A DNA stretch of 64,000 nucleotides from Euptelea pleiosperma (lineage: Eukaryota > Streptophyta > Magnoliopsida > Ranunculales > Eupteleaceae). The stretch lies in NCBI GenBank assembly GCA_035048495.1, contig CM068553.1, forward strand, positions 22,135,190-22,199,189. The letters are read 5' to 3'. The notes under the pieces are model-generated. The model did not search any database and had not been told where the DNA came from. It saw only the letters and a list, made by a program, of their open reading frames with translations. Below, one piece after another: positions 47,474 to 60,641 of the stretch (positions are counted from its first letter, which is position 1; the number at the start of each line of letters is the position of its first letter). The position numbers were made by a program, and so were the translations under genes.

Positions 47474-50400
47474 ATGGCATCGACCAACCCATTTGACCTT
47501 CTGGGGGACGACGATAACGATGACCCGTCGCAATTGATCGCTGCTCAGCAGCAGAAGGTGGTGCCACCGAAGAAAGCCCTAGCTCCGACCACCCAAACCA
47601 CCACTGCTCCTCCCAAGCAGCAGCAGCCCAAGATGCCCTCCAAGCCTCTCCCTCCAACTCAGGCTGGTGAGCTTTTCTTCTCCTTTTTTGTTTTCAAATC
47701 CTTTTTCTTCTTGTTGTTTTCTTAATTCAAGACGATATCTGTTAGTTTAAATTTATGGTAGTACTTGATTAGAGTATAAGAAATGTTTTAAAGCAAGAGA
47801 GTTTCAGAAGTATTGTATCTTAGATTGTTTGATTCATTGGGAACTCCTAGCTATTGCTCATCTATTTAGTTTATCTGTTTGTGTAGCTTGTATGATACTT
47901 GGATTATAGTTGTAGAAAAAATTTCCATTTTTTTTATTGTTATATGGAGTTTTGAGAGTAAAAGGGTTGGATTTCTCTTACCCATTTTTTCCTCTTGTAA
48001 TTTGAAATAGCAGCGTCATGGTTTCATGTCAGATTTCTATTATTTTTTGCTTGTTTTGTTGGATAGGGTGATGGGTTTTGTTAATCAGGTTTTTCACTAT
48101 CTTTTTGACTAGTTTTTTTTAGTTCTAGGTATTGTTGGATCCGTTCATTAGTGGGGTTTCAGTGTCTTAGTTTTTTTGGTAACTCTGTCGGTTGGTTTGG
48201 CAGTGACAAGGTTTCATATCAGATTTCTATTATTTTTTCTTCTGTGGTTGATAGGGAAATGAGTTTTGTTAATCTTTTTCATCCATCCCCATTGTGGCTT
48301 TTGGGTATTGTTGGAGTATGCTGGGTTTGTGTGTATATTGTTTTCTTTCGTTCTTTTTATCGGGGTTAGCAGTGTCTGGTTCTTGTATAAGGACTTTAAA
48401 TTGGAAAGCGACTCGTTCTTTCATTCTTTCTTGTAATTGATGCCCTCTCAAAGAGATTTGGTTTGGCCTTTTATTTTTATTTGTACTGATTGTTTTGCTT
48501 CATACCTTTATTTGTGGTTTGGTTTCTCAAATAGTGAGGGAGTCAAAGAATGAAGGGCGTGGAGGGGGACGCGGTGGTGGACGTGGATTTGGCCGTGGAC
48601 GTGGTGGCGGTGGATTTAACAGAGACTCGGTCAGTAATGAAAATTCATTCGGCAACAATGCAGTACCTGGGGGGTATGGTGCTGCTGAAGATGGGGATAT
48701 CGGGAAGCCCTCGGAAAGGCGTGGGGGTTATAGTGGACCTCGTGGTCCTACCCGTGGTGGTCGACGAGGCGGTTTCAGCAACGGTGAAGTAGAGGATGAG
48801 GAACGCCCTCGGAGAGTATTTGAGCGTCGAAGTGGGACTGGTCGCGGGTGAATATTCACTTGTCTGTTTGACTATACATTATCTTATTATAATGGAGTAT
48901 CTGCAGCTTGTGTTGTGTTTTCTTGCTTTTTTTGTTTGTACTGTGCCTTTAACAGCATTACTGTATCCTATCTGCAGGAATGAGCTTAAACGTGAAGGGT
49001 CTGGTCGTGGGAATTGGGGAACAACCATTGATGAAATCCCTCAGTGAGTACCTTTTCTTGCATTTCCAAGTCATTTTCTTAAGAGTAACTATCTGATGAA
49101 TGTTCTATCTATATTTAAGGATTGCAAACAATTTTATTGGGTGTCTTTTCTGATATAGGGAGAGTGAGGAACTTGTCATTGCAAGTGAGAAGAGCTTAAG
49201 CACAGAAAAGAAGCCTGGAGAGGAAGATGCTGTAGATGCCAACAAGGAGAATCCTGTGAATGAGCTGGAAGAGAAAGAACCTGAAGATAAGGTGAATGCC
49301 TCCTAAAATCTTTTACAGAACATGGTCTTTTAAAACTAAGTTTCCTTTTTTTTTTTGTTAAGATAGTGGTTCCATGATTGTTTTCCTGATCAGTGAGGGG
49401 GGAGATTAATTGAGTCAAAGGAAAGCAAAGCTGTTGAACAAAGTTGAGCTATATGAACCTTTTTTTGCAAATGAGTTCGCCTCTCATTTTCGGAAATAAG
49501 AGTATGATCATAAAAATGCAACCGTTTTTCTACATTATCCCTAATATGATGCAAAGTGTCTAGTTCTTCAAAGGCCCTCTGCTGTACTAGATTCACAAGA
49601 ATGAACTTTAGCGGAGTCATTCTATGTTCATTTTCTTTTTGGATTGCTAACTCATCCCTCAGCTATCTGTCTTGGATGTTTATACTTTTTGTAACGATCT
49701 TATTAGCTGATATAATTTCAGTCTTTGAACTCTCACCAATTGAAATCCACATGGAATCTGATCTGACATGTATTCAAAAGGCTCCTTGGGGGTCCGAGAC
49801 TGCCATCCGTGTCTATTTAGATGTTCCCCAACCTAGACTGTAAATGTAATCATTCTCCGGAATTAATATTATAGTCATGCCAACGATGTATACTTCTGAG
49901 GCAGCATTCCCTAAATCTTTTTAACTTGTTGGCAGTGTTCTATTCCTTGAAAAATAATCTCCTTTCCAAGTTTCCTTGGTTCAAGTGGTGTTCAGGCTTG
50001 TGCCAAATGCATATACATTATTTTTGTTAAATGTAACAGACTTTGTGAAGTTAAAATCAATCTGCTAATCTATTTTATGTTGACTCCCATATGTTTGAGA
50101 AAAAAGCTTGTAATGCATGTTTCATGCAGACCACTGGTTCTCTTTATGGCATGTGACTCACTTCTGTACAGAACTTAGAGGTTGATGGATGTTATAGGCT
50201 GCTCTGTGTGAGAGCAAGGTTGCCTGTATAGTTTTCTCAACGAATTACAATTAATTCAAATAAAGAAAATCCCGAATCCTTAATTTTTGAGCATCTTTAA
50301 ATACAAAAGGCATGTCCTGGAACAGTAAGGAAATTCTGATGACTTAGCAGCATAATTTTTAAAATCATAAGTTTGTGTTGCACATTTTATCAGAAATAAT

Positions 50401-53400
50401 GGAAAATCATTTGGCACAAGCCTGAACACCACTTGAACCAAGGAAACTTGAAAAGACAATTTTTTTAAAGGAATAAAACACGCTAAAAAATAAGGATTCA
50501 GGATTTTCTTCATTTGAATTAATTGTAACCCGTTAAGACAACTATATGGGCAATCCTTACAGAGCGGGCCATGTTTACATCCATAAACCTCTAAGTTCTG
50601 TACAGAAGTGTGAGGCACATGCCATAAAGAGGACCCGTAGTGTGCGTGACTCATGCATTACAAGCTTGTTTCTCAAACACATGTGGTCAACATACTTCTA
50701 AAGCTGATCTTGTTCCCAACTTCACTTGCCTAGAAAAAATTATGATAGCCATCCCACCATTAGTTCCGTTTCATCATACAGAGGAGCCTAACTACCATCA
50801 GAACCAGACTCGTTCCTTTTATAAAATACAAGGGAACTAACAATAGTATGGAGTCAATTGTCTTTTCTAATGTTGTGGTGGCATTTTGTGTGTCAATTAC
50901 TAGAGTATGTATATCTGCATTGATATCAGATAACGTTTTGGGTTACTGGTTAATATTAATACTAGAAGGCTTCTGCTACCTCAGGGTACGAGTTTATATA
51001 GTATCTATTTTTCTTTTGCAGGCATGATGCATATTTTCTGTCAATCATGTATTGAGGCCTTCGCCATAAAACTAAGTCATAATAATACATGATTTCCTTG
51101 TTTCATGTCAACATAGGAGATGACTCTGGAAGAGTATCAGAAGGTACTGGAAGAGAAAAGGAAGGCTCTACTAGCACTGAAGGCTGAGGAAAGGAAGGTT
51201 GACTTGGACAAAGACTTTGAGACCATGCAAATGCTTTCGAACAAAAAGGCTAATGACGATATCTTCATCAAACTGGTGAAACCTGAAATCCGCTGAAACT
51301 TGCCATTCTCTAGTTAATGAAGCTGCAGACAAATATTTTGACTATATTGTCATTTCTTTTGGTGTTAGGGCTCTGAGAAGGATAAGCGAAAAGAGATTGC
51401 TGACAAGGAAGAGAGAGCCAAAAAGGTATGATTTATTCTTAGGAAGTAGAATTAATTTCACCTTTTCATGTCTTTCATTACTTATCTTGTGTTACTGAAA
51501 AGCCTGTCTTCTTGGTCATATTTGGAATATTCATTAAATTTCTCTTGGTATAGTTCCAGTTGTGTTCTAGCAATTTATTAGAATGTATGAACATTATTTT
51601 TTTCTGGTAGACTTACATATCTAGAGATATCCAAATCCAGATACAGAGAGTGAGTTATATATGGCATTAAGAAGGTAGGTATTGTTTGTGTTGATCCTTA
51701 ATACTCTTACAGGCTGGTAGGTCCATAAATTGGGCCATTGACACTCGACTTTAGGCCATAAATATGGATATGGGTCTTATTGCTATTTATTTTCAGTTAA
51801 TTAAATCTGGCACTGAATTTTTGTTTTTAGTTTTGCGATACTCAACAGAACTAAATATTAATCTTTGCCATAAGATTCTTATTGGACAAATATGTCATAG
51901 TAGCACTAGTGGCAAGTTAATGTAAATTACGTAATACCTCCCGAATGTCAGAGACTAATGATATCATGTGCCTTTGACTTTATGACATCAATGTGTTCTA
52001 TAACATGTCTATTATATGTATCATTTGAATATTTATTTTTGATTGGTTTTACATATTCTTTTATGACAATTTAGTGGAGCTTATTTAAAATATTTTCAGG
52101 ACTTAATGAGTATTGGCCTATGTAACAAGGACACTGCACTTTTAGGGTTTTTCGCCGTGTCGGATACCTCAACACCCGAACATGCGTGTCGACACTTCCC
52201 GACACACATTTGGACAGTTATGGCTGTGTCACCCCTTGTTTTAGTAATTTTTAATATAAAATTGATTTCTAAAAGTGGGTTGGTGTGTTCCATCCTCCAT
52301 ACAATAACAAAGTAATAAATCTTTTCTGCTTTGTTTTCTATTTTTTTGTTATTTACTAATAATTTTAAGCATTCATATATGTTAATATATTTTAATAAAG
52401 ATATGTACGGATGTGTCTACGTATAGGATTTTTTTAGGTTGCTGTGTCGGACACCTCGTATCCGTGTCAGACAACGACACCCGTGTCAGTGTCCTTGTTA
52501 CATAGGTAATGGCTCTTGATTGTCCTACAAATTGCTTGCTGAGTTCATCTATTCCGTGTCGGATGCCTTGCCACATTCACGTGTTGGATACATGCTTACT
52601 CACCTTGTCAAACAGATCTCGATTTATACAAATATTTTGTTTTCAGGTATTGTTTGTATATGGTTTAAATGATTTTAATCTACGTCAGCTTAATCTAAAT
52701 GCGTTCTTTTTATATTGTATACTTAACATGAAGTAAAATATTTTAAAAGATAATCTTTCAACATAAGGAATTATTCAAATGAAATTGCACGGACATATTG
52801 GGTTTGTGGGGGTGTTGTTGTGTCTGACAATTTGTATCAATGTCGAAGATGGGGTCTCGGGTCACTATCAGCAGGTGGAGTGGAAGAGACCTAAGGTTCT
52901 CCTTCCCGGGTGAAGGTGGCAATCCGGTTGTATGTAGGTGGGCCGACCCCAGTAAAGGCTTCCAGTCACGAGTGGTCTCGGGGTTGTGAGCAGGAATGGC
53001 CCTACATCCCCAAATCTCCAAGTTGCACTCCTTGTTGGTTGGGTGCCTCTCCCGTTGGTCGAGCTACTCCGTTCCTTTCCTTTATCTTTATTACCTCGAG
53101 TCACCACACTGACACTCATGTCCGTGTCTTTGTTACATAGCTATGAGTCCTGATTTCTAGGACAGCCAAAGTAACCATTTTAAGTGCTAGTACAAAATAT
53201 TGGAGCCATTCGGCCACCAACATCTTGATGTCAATAATTTTTTTTTACCATCAACAAAAAATTCATCCGTTTTGTTTGGTTGACTATATTTTCACTTGCT
53301 GTGGTGGTTGTAGTCTGTTAGCATAAATGAGTTCCTGAAGCCAACTGAAGGAGAGAAGTTCTATAGCCCTGGAGGACGTGGTCGTGGACGGGGCCGTGGT

Positions 53401-53496
53401 TCTAGAGGAGGATTCGGTGGAGGCAACATGATGAACAGCACGATGGCCCCTTCCATTGAGGATCCTGGGCAGTTCCCAACCTTAGGTGCCAAGTGA
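47474..53496 (+). CDS. RGG-box mRNA-binding protein, HABP4/SERBP1 (Stm1) family
   Basis: Seven coding exons: 47474-47666, 48535-48847, 48978-49043, 49159-49291, 51117-51275, 51369-51425 and 53314-53496. All have GT-AG borders and joined phases, giving 367 residues, close to the ~360 of the Arabidopsis RGGA/B/C proteins. The N-terminus (MASTNPFDLLGDDDNDDPSQLI) is the Stm1-type motif. A first RGG box (GRGGGRGGGRGFGRGRGGGG, about residues 71-90) follows, then the HABP4/PAI-RBP1 core with LKREGSGRGNWGT and MTLEEYQKVLEEKRKAL. A second RGG box (GGRGRGRGRGSRGG, about 328-340) precedes the conserved end EDPGQFPTLGAK. Family members bind mRNA and 80S ribosomes in cytoplasm and nucleus and act in stress tolerance. 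Introns 4 and 6 are near 1.8 kb and hold repeats. The start is the first ATG in a good plant context. No damage is seen. Confidence 0.95.
49960..50690. repeat. Overlapping inverted repeats in intron 4
   Basis: Two segments recur in reverse: one around 49965-50010 (CCTTGGTTCAAGTGGTGTTC) matches 50405-50450, and a longer one at about 50090-50280 matches 50500-50690. The order P, Q, P', Q' is crossed rather than nested, so it is not a simple hairpin. The open frame at 50654-50280 on the minus strand is explained by this duplication. Confidence 0.7.
52118..52505. mobile_element. MITE with 19-bp terminal inverted repeats (intron 6)
   Basis: Perfect terminal inverted repeats CTATGTAACAAGGACACTG, 388 bp long. 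It is flanked by GTATTGGC (52110-52117) and GTAATGGC (52506-52513), an 8-bp duplication with one mismatch, which suggests the hAT superfamily. Internal sequence is rich in GTGTCGGACAC-type repeats. No transposase is encoded. Confidence 0.82.
52550..53140. mobile_element. Second, rearranged MITE of the same family (intron 6)
   Basis: It ends GTGTCTTTGTTACATAG at 53140 and shares GTGTCGGATGCC-type sequence near 52555 with the first copy. Its left terminal repeat is not clear. A GC-rich block of about 255 bp (52847-53102) unlike the rest interrupts it. Confidence 0.55.
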
Positions 53497-56400
53497 GATT
53501 TTACATGTTCCTCTCGTAAATCTCTCTTTGGTTTTTCCTTGTTTGGGTTCTTCCTTTCCTTTTGATCGTGAGGAGTTGATTGAGTGGCAGGATATCCACA
53601 GGAATAATGAGATTTCCTGTATTAAAAGATCTCTTTAACTTAATGCTTTAAAATGTAAATTTTAGGTGTTTCTTTATGTGTCCTTTTATTATGGTTTTCT
53701 TCCTGACATGACTGGTTTGCATTCATACCCTTGTGAAAATTAGGGTATATGTAGACATTTATACATCTCAGACTAAAAAGTAATGTTATCCAGTTTTGTT
53801 TTCGAGTAGATGGGAGGGCAAATTTTTGTGTTTCGTAAGTGTGGCATTTTCTTCAAGAATGGATGCCTGTATTTGCCATGCCTTGCTGGTAGATCATTTA
53901 AGCGTAGATGGGCGCTTCAAAAGCCTGTGGTAACTGAATCAGCAGCAGCAGCAGATCGACCAGCTGAAAAATTTATTGTATCAGGGAGGATGCTTGATAT
54001 GCTGTTTTGATGGTCTATGCTGTTTAATCTTGTGGACCTACACTATATATAAAGGATGCATGAAAGGGGTTGAGACTTTGGTATACTGATGATGCGGTAA
54101 TGAGGTAAAACGAAAGATTTTTATCATCTAAGGTGTTAAGGTGGTTATTAACTCATATGGGTTGCATGCCCATCTCATTAAGCACTATTTCATGCTGAAG
54201 TCACTTTATATTGAGACTAGTTTTTAAGTTTTTTAAGTTCTCAAAGGGCGTGTTTGATTGCCAAATTTTCTGTGGAAAAGTTATTTTTTCTATGGAAAAC
54301 ACAATTTTCCACTTTGATAGCCATTTTGTATGTGGAATATTTTCCTTAGAAAATGATATTTGCACGTGAAGCACGGAATACATTTTTTGAGGAAAATTTT
54401 CTGTGCAATCAGACGCGCCTTAACTCGACAAAAAAAAATCACTTGATTTTTGTTTTAGTAAGCTACTAGTCCACGATGGACCGAGAGATGGTTAGATTTT
54501 GTGGTTATTATAGTTGTAGGCGTTTATTTTTATTATTTGGGTTTCTACTTGGCCATCATCGGATGATGGTTATGCTGTGAATCTCAACCATACAATTTTC
54601 AAGTCAAATGTGGTTTCTGCTTAAGTAATGAATTTATTGAAAGCGGAAAAGAGAGAACAAAGCGCTAAGGAGATCCTTGGCCAAAAAACAACTAATCGAA
54701 TCTGAAATAGGAAGAGCATAGGGTTCCTACATCCAGAATTAGTCTTTTATATTTTTCCTGACGGGTGAAACTTGGGTATCATTTATGGGTTGGGGTTATA
54801 TGATGTGGATTTTTACTCGGCTTTTGGGCCCACACGGAGATAATTGAAGGGCTGATCAGGTTGAAATGAATTCAGGTTTTTTCGACTTTGTAATCTACTT
54901 TTCACAGGAGATAGGAATTTTGAAATGTAGGTCATTCTCCAAAACTCAGCTCTAGACTCATCTTTGAGAACATCAGTTTATTGATAAAAAAAAAAAAAGG
55001 CTACAGGGATGTTTTCACGCAGTACATGTGGAAAATAAGCAAAAGGTCCAATCCTCTCAACCCATGGACCTTTTGCGGAGTGATTGATACAGCCCATCTG
55101 GACCGATAAAGTATATCCGGCAATTGAACGGTGCAAATCACTGAACTGTGGGAAGGGGCAGAATATGCAAGGATTTGGGGAATGGGCATTGAGCTATGGA
55201 GAAGAGAATCATTTATTCCATGGAAGGTGACCGTGAAGAAGAAGTAATCTAGTAGTGGGGAATGATGTTATTGATTTACAACTGAGGACACGAGAATCGG
55301 TGATCGAGCCCCATTGCTAAACTTGATGGATGAGGTGCTTTATATCAGCATTAAGTTTGCGGGTTCGGTTCAGCTTTACCAAAAAGGCTAAATAATGATA
55401 GTATTTGAAATGACATACCCATACATGGGGTTTTGAGGGTCTGGATTGCCCACAATTTTTTACGTTCTAACATCTGTCCCCATTGTTTATAAAAGAACAT
55501 GTCAGTCTGATGGCTTGCACCATCACAGCTTTGGTTATACTGCAGCGTCTTTCAAGTTTCAACCCCGGTCCTCAAACTCTGCCCATTTACCAAATCCAGA
55601 CCATATAGTCGATGGGCAACCACCTAATTGAGCAAAGAACCCAAAAGCACACATCTTGTCATCCTAACCAACTATATTCACTTCTTTCATGACAGTTAAA
55701 CACATCTTTCTACTTGTCCAATTCTCATTGGTGAGAGCCCCTGCACCTAGCACTCAGCCACATCTCATCTAAAAGTCGGCATGCTGTGCACCCCACCCGA
55801 ATGAAAGTCACCCGGCTACAATATACAAGAACACTTCAGTGATTTCACTTGGGTTATCATTAACTATTTTGGTAGATTTTCTTAATTATTTATGCCTACT
55901 TTAAGAAGGGGATTAGATCATGCACAAGTGACTCACAAATCTTGTACAGGTTTGTGAAAATTTTGATCCAGCTCTGGTGTTCCCTTGTCACCTTTCCCTG
56001 ACCACTCTCCCGTGCCCACTTCGTGTTCAAGCTTGATGCTTTCAGTTCAAATGGTCAAAGATGAACTGAACTTATTACTTATTTGCAGATTGTTAGCGAG
56101 AATCATCTACATTACCCATCCTGTTTGTGATTAAAAAGTTTTAAGGGGGAATTTCGAAAGACGCCAAATCAATGGTAGGAGTCTGCATAAGCAAAATGAC
56201 TCCTAAAATAGTCATGAAACCAAGATTTCTTCGTTGCATTCTTGCCAGCTCAATTGGCGAGAGGATTATCAGAAGCTGAACACCACTGGTAAGCACTCAG
56301 GCGTCTATCCATGCCTGGCCAAGGAGTTGGTCCTTGTCATGTTCACTGCTTGACAATGACCATGGTTCAAACCTGCTGGATTAATACATAGATGGATCCA

Positions 56401-56851
56401 CACATAACTGGGCGAATATCGAGCCAATATGCGAAACCACATTTGGGTAAGCTCCCTTTCAGGAAATTGGTGGGGACTCATGAAAGCATTGGAGTCTCCC
56501 ATCTTAAAATCACATAGTTGGGAGTAGTCTAGATTGGATGTTGTGGTCAACAGGATTACTTAAAACCAATGTAAAAAGAAAAAAAACAAGCAATACAAGG
56601 GGGGACATAACGAACAAATGCTGCTCTTGACTAATAATATTCCTGATTTGTACATGCCCCTTTTTTTAAAATCAAGTAAGTGAAAAGAATGGAATTTCAG
56701 CAACAGTTTGGACGAACAAAAGAGAACAGCAAATCACGATAAGCTCGTGAGGAGTGAAGAGTGTCTTGAATTCAAAAAGAAACACTAGTTTTACATGCCA
56801 AGGGAGCAGACGATCGGAGAGACATACAAGACCCAGCAAACGCTTCTTCCT
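53497..56851. other. Intergenic space between two convergent genes
   Basis: 3.4 kb between the stop codons of the RGG-protein gene and the Rab gene, which point at each other. The first few hundred bases are probably the 3' UTR of the RGG gene, and those just below 56852 the 3' UTR of the Rab gene. The rest holds a MITE-like element (54244-54421) and sequence in which I see no gene. Small frames (53810-54010, 55001-55189, 55446-55631, 56305-56550) lack domains. Confidence 0.6.
54244..54421. mobile_element. Small MITE-like element
   Basis: About 178 bp with imperfect terminal inverted repeats, AAGGGCGTGTTTGATTGC at the left and the complement of AAGGCGCGTCTGATTGC at the right. Internally it is TTTTCC/GGAAAA-rich. 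A target duplication is not clear. Confidence 0.55.
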
Positions 56852-59800
56852 TTAAGAGGAGCAGCAACCACTCTTCTGGGCAACAGGCTGTCCTCGGATC
56901 TGCACTGTTGGAGGCCTGGCATTGTTCATTGCCGGTTGGCTTGCCATCCTGCATACCCCAATTGAATATAATCGATGATGATAAATATTAGAAAGATAAT
57001 CCAGAACGGTGCATGCACATCTTTGTCAATGAGGGAACCTAGCATATAATGAGAGAATCTGACAAAGTGGGTGCACATAATGGACAATGGCCACTCCTTC
57101 ACATGCCAGTTGACTGATTGACCTATCAATCTAGATGCGCTCTTTTGATTGGATCGTCCAGATCTATAGGCGCATCCAACACAGATACATTAAAGGGTGA
57201 TCACCAACAACACATGCTAGGATCTCCTTGCATACATTAACAAGAAACTATCCAGAACCACACCACACATTGTTTGAACAAGGCCCAGAACAGGTGGGAT
57301 CCATACAACCTTTTCTTACCATCCACAAGAATTAAAACTTGTGTACTTTTTCTTCGCAAGCTCACAAAGTACATATTCCAGGTTTCCTCTTTATCTAGTA
57401 TTAGTCGTCCAACATAAAAACCAGACAAAAAAAAGTACCTGTTCTTGATCTCAGCAGCCATGGCCATGAAGGCTTGTTCCACATTAGTAGCATTTTTTGC
57501 ACTTGTTTCCATGAATGGGATCCCAATTTCGTCGGCAAATGCCTTGACAGGAAAAGAATAAACAAAGCCCACTTATTGAATTTCTCCAAGGAACTCTCAA
57601 TAGATATATAGACTGATAGCAGAATACAAAAAAGTAGAGAGAGAGAGAGAGATTAGTTTTACCTTTCCTGTCTCGTAAGACACCACTTTATTTGCCGTGA
57701 GGTCACACTTGTTTCCAACCAGAAGCTTGTTGACATTCTCACTAGCATAGCGGTCAATTTCGTTCAACCATTGCTTGACGTTGTTGAAGCTCTCCTGGTC
57801 TGTCACATCATAAACTACCTGCCAAAGAAGCCACCATCATGAGGCATATCCACTTTGATGAGAAGCAAACTCAGGTTGAACCCGAAACAAACAAAAAGAA
57901 AAAAGATGAGACATCACTTACTATAATGCCATGTGCACCACGGTAATAGCTGCTAGTGATTGTCCTGAAACGTTCTTGTCCAGCTGTGTCCCACTGCATG
58001 ACCCAGAAGCAAAACTGAGAATTACCAAAAAGTCTGTAGTGTACGCACGACTTGACCATTCAAACCTTGGGAAAATTTTCGGTATTAATTGATTTTTCTT
58101 TATCAAAGGATAGACCGATAAGTCTTCTTTGGTTACTTTTACTGCTAAATCCGTTTAAAATCAGAATAAAAATACGATAATGCCGTTATCCTTGATTGAC
58201 AATAGCACAATTCCTCATTTACGAGGCCTGAAGACTTGATCCCTTTGAAATACTTTTGGCATCCGTTTCACCATTGTTATTGGTTCAACCAGTTCACTAA
58301 AAATGCTGTTGGTTCAACTAGTTTGAGCTCAATACTCAAACTTGAAATAAAATACTGACTTAACAAAATGGTTAGAGAAATGGAGAGGGTATTGAGAGTG
58401 AAACAGAGCTTTAGACATGCCTTATAAAATAGAAACAGTCAGAGAGATAGAGCTTTGCTTTTAGGTTTTAGAGTTTAGTACTCAAACTGAAAACAAAATA
58501 TCGACTTCATATTCAACCAAGTTGAGCGATTCCTTTGAAAGAATTGTGTTCGTTTCACTATTGTTACAGGGGTTCCTCTTCGTTGTGCATTTTCCCATCA
58601 TTTCTTAATTATCGTCTAATTGTGTTAGTAATTCAACTAAGTTGTGCTCAATACTCAAATTGGATTCTTGGAAACAAATACAGGCTTCATGAAAATGGTG
58701 CTGGTTCAACCAAGTTGAGTGGATTCTTTGAAAGAATTTTTCTGTTTCACCATTGTTACAAGGGTTCCTCTTTGTTGAGAAATATTTTCTCATCATCTCT
58801 TCACTATTGTCTCACTGTATTACTAGTTCAATCAAGTTGAGTTCAATACTCAAACTAGAAACAAATATCGACTTTATGAAAATCGTACTGGTTCAACCAG
58901 GTTGAGTGGTTCTTTTGTAAAAAAAAATTGTTCGTTTCACCATTGTTATAGGGGTTCTCTTTCATTGAGATGCATTTTCTCATCATCTCTTCATTATAGT
59001 CTAACTGTATTAGTGCTTTAACTAAGTTGAGCTCAATACTCAAATTGGAAACATAGACAAACATCATGAAAATGGTACTGGTTCAATCAAGTTGAGCAAT
59101 TTCTTTGAAAGAATTTTTTCCGTTTCACCATTGTTACAAGGGCTTCTCTTTGTTAAGATATATTTTCTCATCTCTTCATCATTATCTCACTATATTATTA
59201 GTTTTATCAAGTTGAGTTCAATACTCAAACTAGAAACAAATACCAACTTTATGAAAATGGTATTGGTTCAACGAAGTTGAGTGGTTCTTTTGAAAAAAAA
59301 TTGTTCGTTTCGCCATTGTTACATGGGTTCTTCTTCGTTGAGATGCATTTTCCCATCGTCTCTTCATTATAGTACAACTATGTTAGTGGTTCAACTAAAT
59401 TGAGCTCAATACTCAAACTAGAAATAGAGACAGACATCATGAAAATAGTATTAATTCATCTTCAATAGCACATAGAAAAGCTACAAAGAGTTATAGAAGA
59501 TAGCCGAGATGCTACAAAATAGACAACCGAAAGGAAATCTTTCAAACTGGCATCACATTTGTCTTTCTTCACCTTGAATGGAGCATAGATGAGTTGCGAA
59601 GAACCGTAGAGGAAGGAAATGAAGGGAAAGAGTTGTAGAGGAAGAAAATGGAAGGAAAGAGCTGTAGCGGAAAGAAATGGGAAAGAGCTGAATTAAACTT
59701 CGTTGAAGTTAACTGACTTATTGTATTGTATTGTATTGTATTGTGCGTCAGCCAAACCTTAAATCAAACTGATACTACCAATTCAAACTAACGATAGCTG

Positions 59801-60641
59801 GAGGGTAATATGGGCATTTCAGAGAATTCAGAGAAAAATGGATGGTAATCTTAAAAAAAGCCTTAATGGGCAGACGGTTAAACCAAATTGTCCATAGTTT
59901 TGTAAGGGGGCTTAATGGTCTATATTTTTGTAAATATGGACTTAAAAGTAATTTTCCCAAAGCCAAATGGGTGTTTCAACAGTTTTAGATGCAAGGAAAT
60001 GATAACCACAAAAAGGTCATATATGTGCCAAGAAATCAAGATTCTAACAGGTTTGGTACCCATCACCCATTAATGACTAAAAAGTTAAATGTTATTATTC
60101 AGAGATGTTTTGAGAAGACAAAACACAGAACCGATCTTCCCTGCTAATGGTATAAAAGGCAAGCATGCACCATCAGGTGGCCAAATAGCAACTAGGCGAC
60201 TTCCTGGCAAAAAAGTGAACCAATTGGATAGTCCTAACCATCTAACGTATTACCCCAATTTGATTGGACAAAAAAAAAACGAGGAAGCTCCACTCAATGT
60301 GTTCTCTCTTTATCCGAACAAACTTGGGAATGAATTCGTTGGAATTGAAGAGAAATGCATGTTTGAGAACATTATGATTTGGTTTTTACTGTTCACAAAC
60401 AATATTCATAAATTCAATTAGGAACATAAAAGGCATTAAAAACCAAAGGAAACAACAACTCACAATCTGCAGTTTAATGGTCTTCCCATCCTGCTCCACA
60501 GTGCGGATTTTCTACAAAATGGAACATGAGAATGTTATTGGTATTGCTCATTCGTGTCAAAGAAAATCAAGTGCATACGTAAAAATTACTTACAAAGTCA
60601 ACTCCAATGGTGCTGATGTAACTCTCCAGATATGAGTCATC
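56852..60641 (-). CDS. RABD2: Rab1/RABD2-type small GTPase, first exon outside the window
   Basis: Six exons on the minus strand: 60641-60594, 60511-60464, 57993-57922, 57818-57663, 57542-57439 and 56948-56852. They join in frame to 174 residues from [16 protein letters not shown] to the stop. Family members have ~203 residues, so about 29 N-terminal residues with the P-loop are missing to the right. Visible motifs are the effector loop (STIGVDF), [18 protein letters not shown] and the C-terminal GCCSS, whose cysteines are geranylgeranylated for membrane attachment. Rab1-class GTPases drive ER-to-Golgi vesicle transport. The C-terminal region ([22 protein letters not shown]) fits plant RABD2 rather than RABD1. 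One difference from the usual sequence is YETGK where most have YETAK. All introns have GT-AG borders. Confidence 0.93.
58250..59460. repeat. ~190-bp minisatellite in a Rab intron
   Basis: Five clear copies of a unit containing TTCAACCAAGTTGAG, TTTCACCATTGTTAC and CTCAATACTCAAACT begin near 58508, 58693, 58890, 59081 and 59267 (spacing about 185-197). A degenerate copy lies near 58260-58420 and a partial one at the end. It fills half of the 2.5 kb intron between the exons at 60464 and 57993. Short frames here repeat from unit to unit and are not genes. Confidence 0.85.
59719..59744. repeat. (TTGTA)n pentanucleotide repeat
   Basis: About five units in the same Rab intron. Confidence 0.9.

Noticed and set aside
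50280..50654. 124-codon minus-strand ORF in intron 4
   Set aside because: It lies within the crossed inverted repeats of the intron and has no domain.
53810..54010. Small ORF after the RGG gene, considered as an extra exon
   Set aside because: The conserved C-terminus (QFPTLGAK) and stop at 53496 complete the protein; the stretch lies in the probable 3' UTR or beyond.
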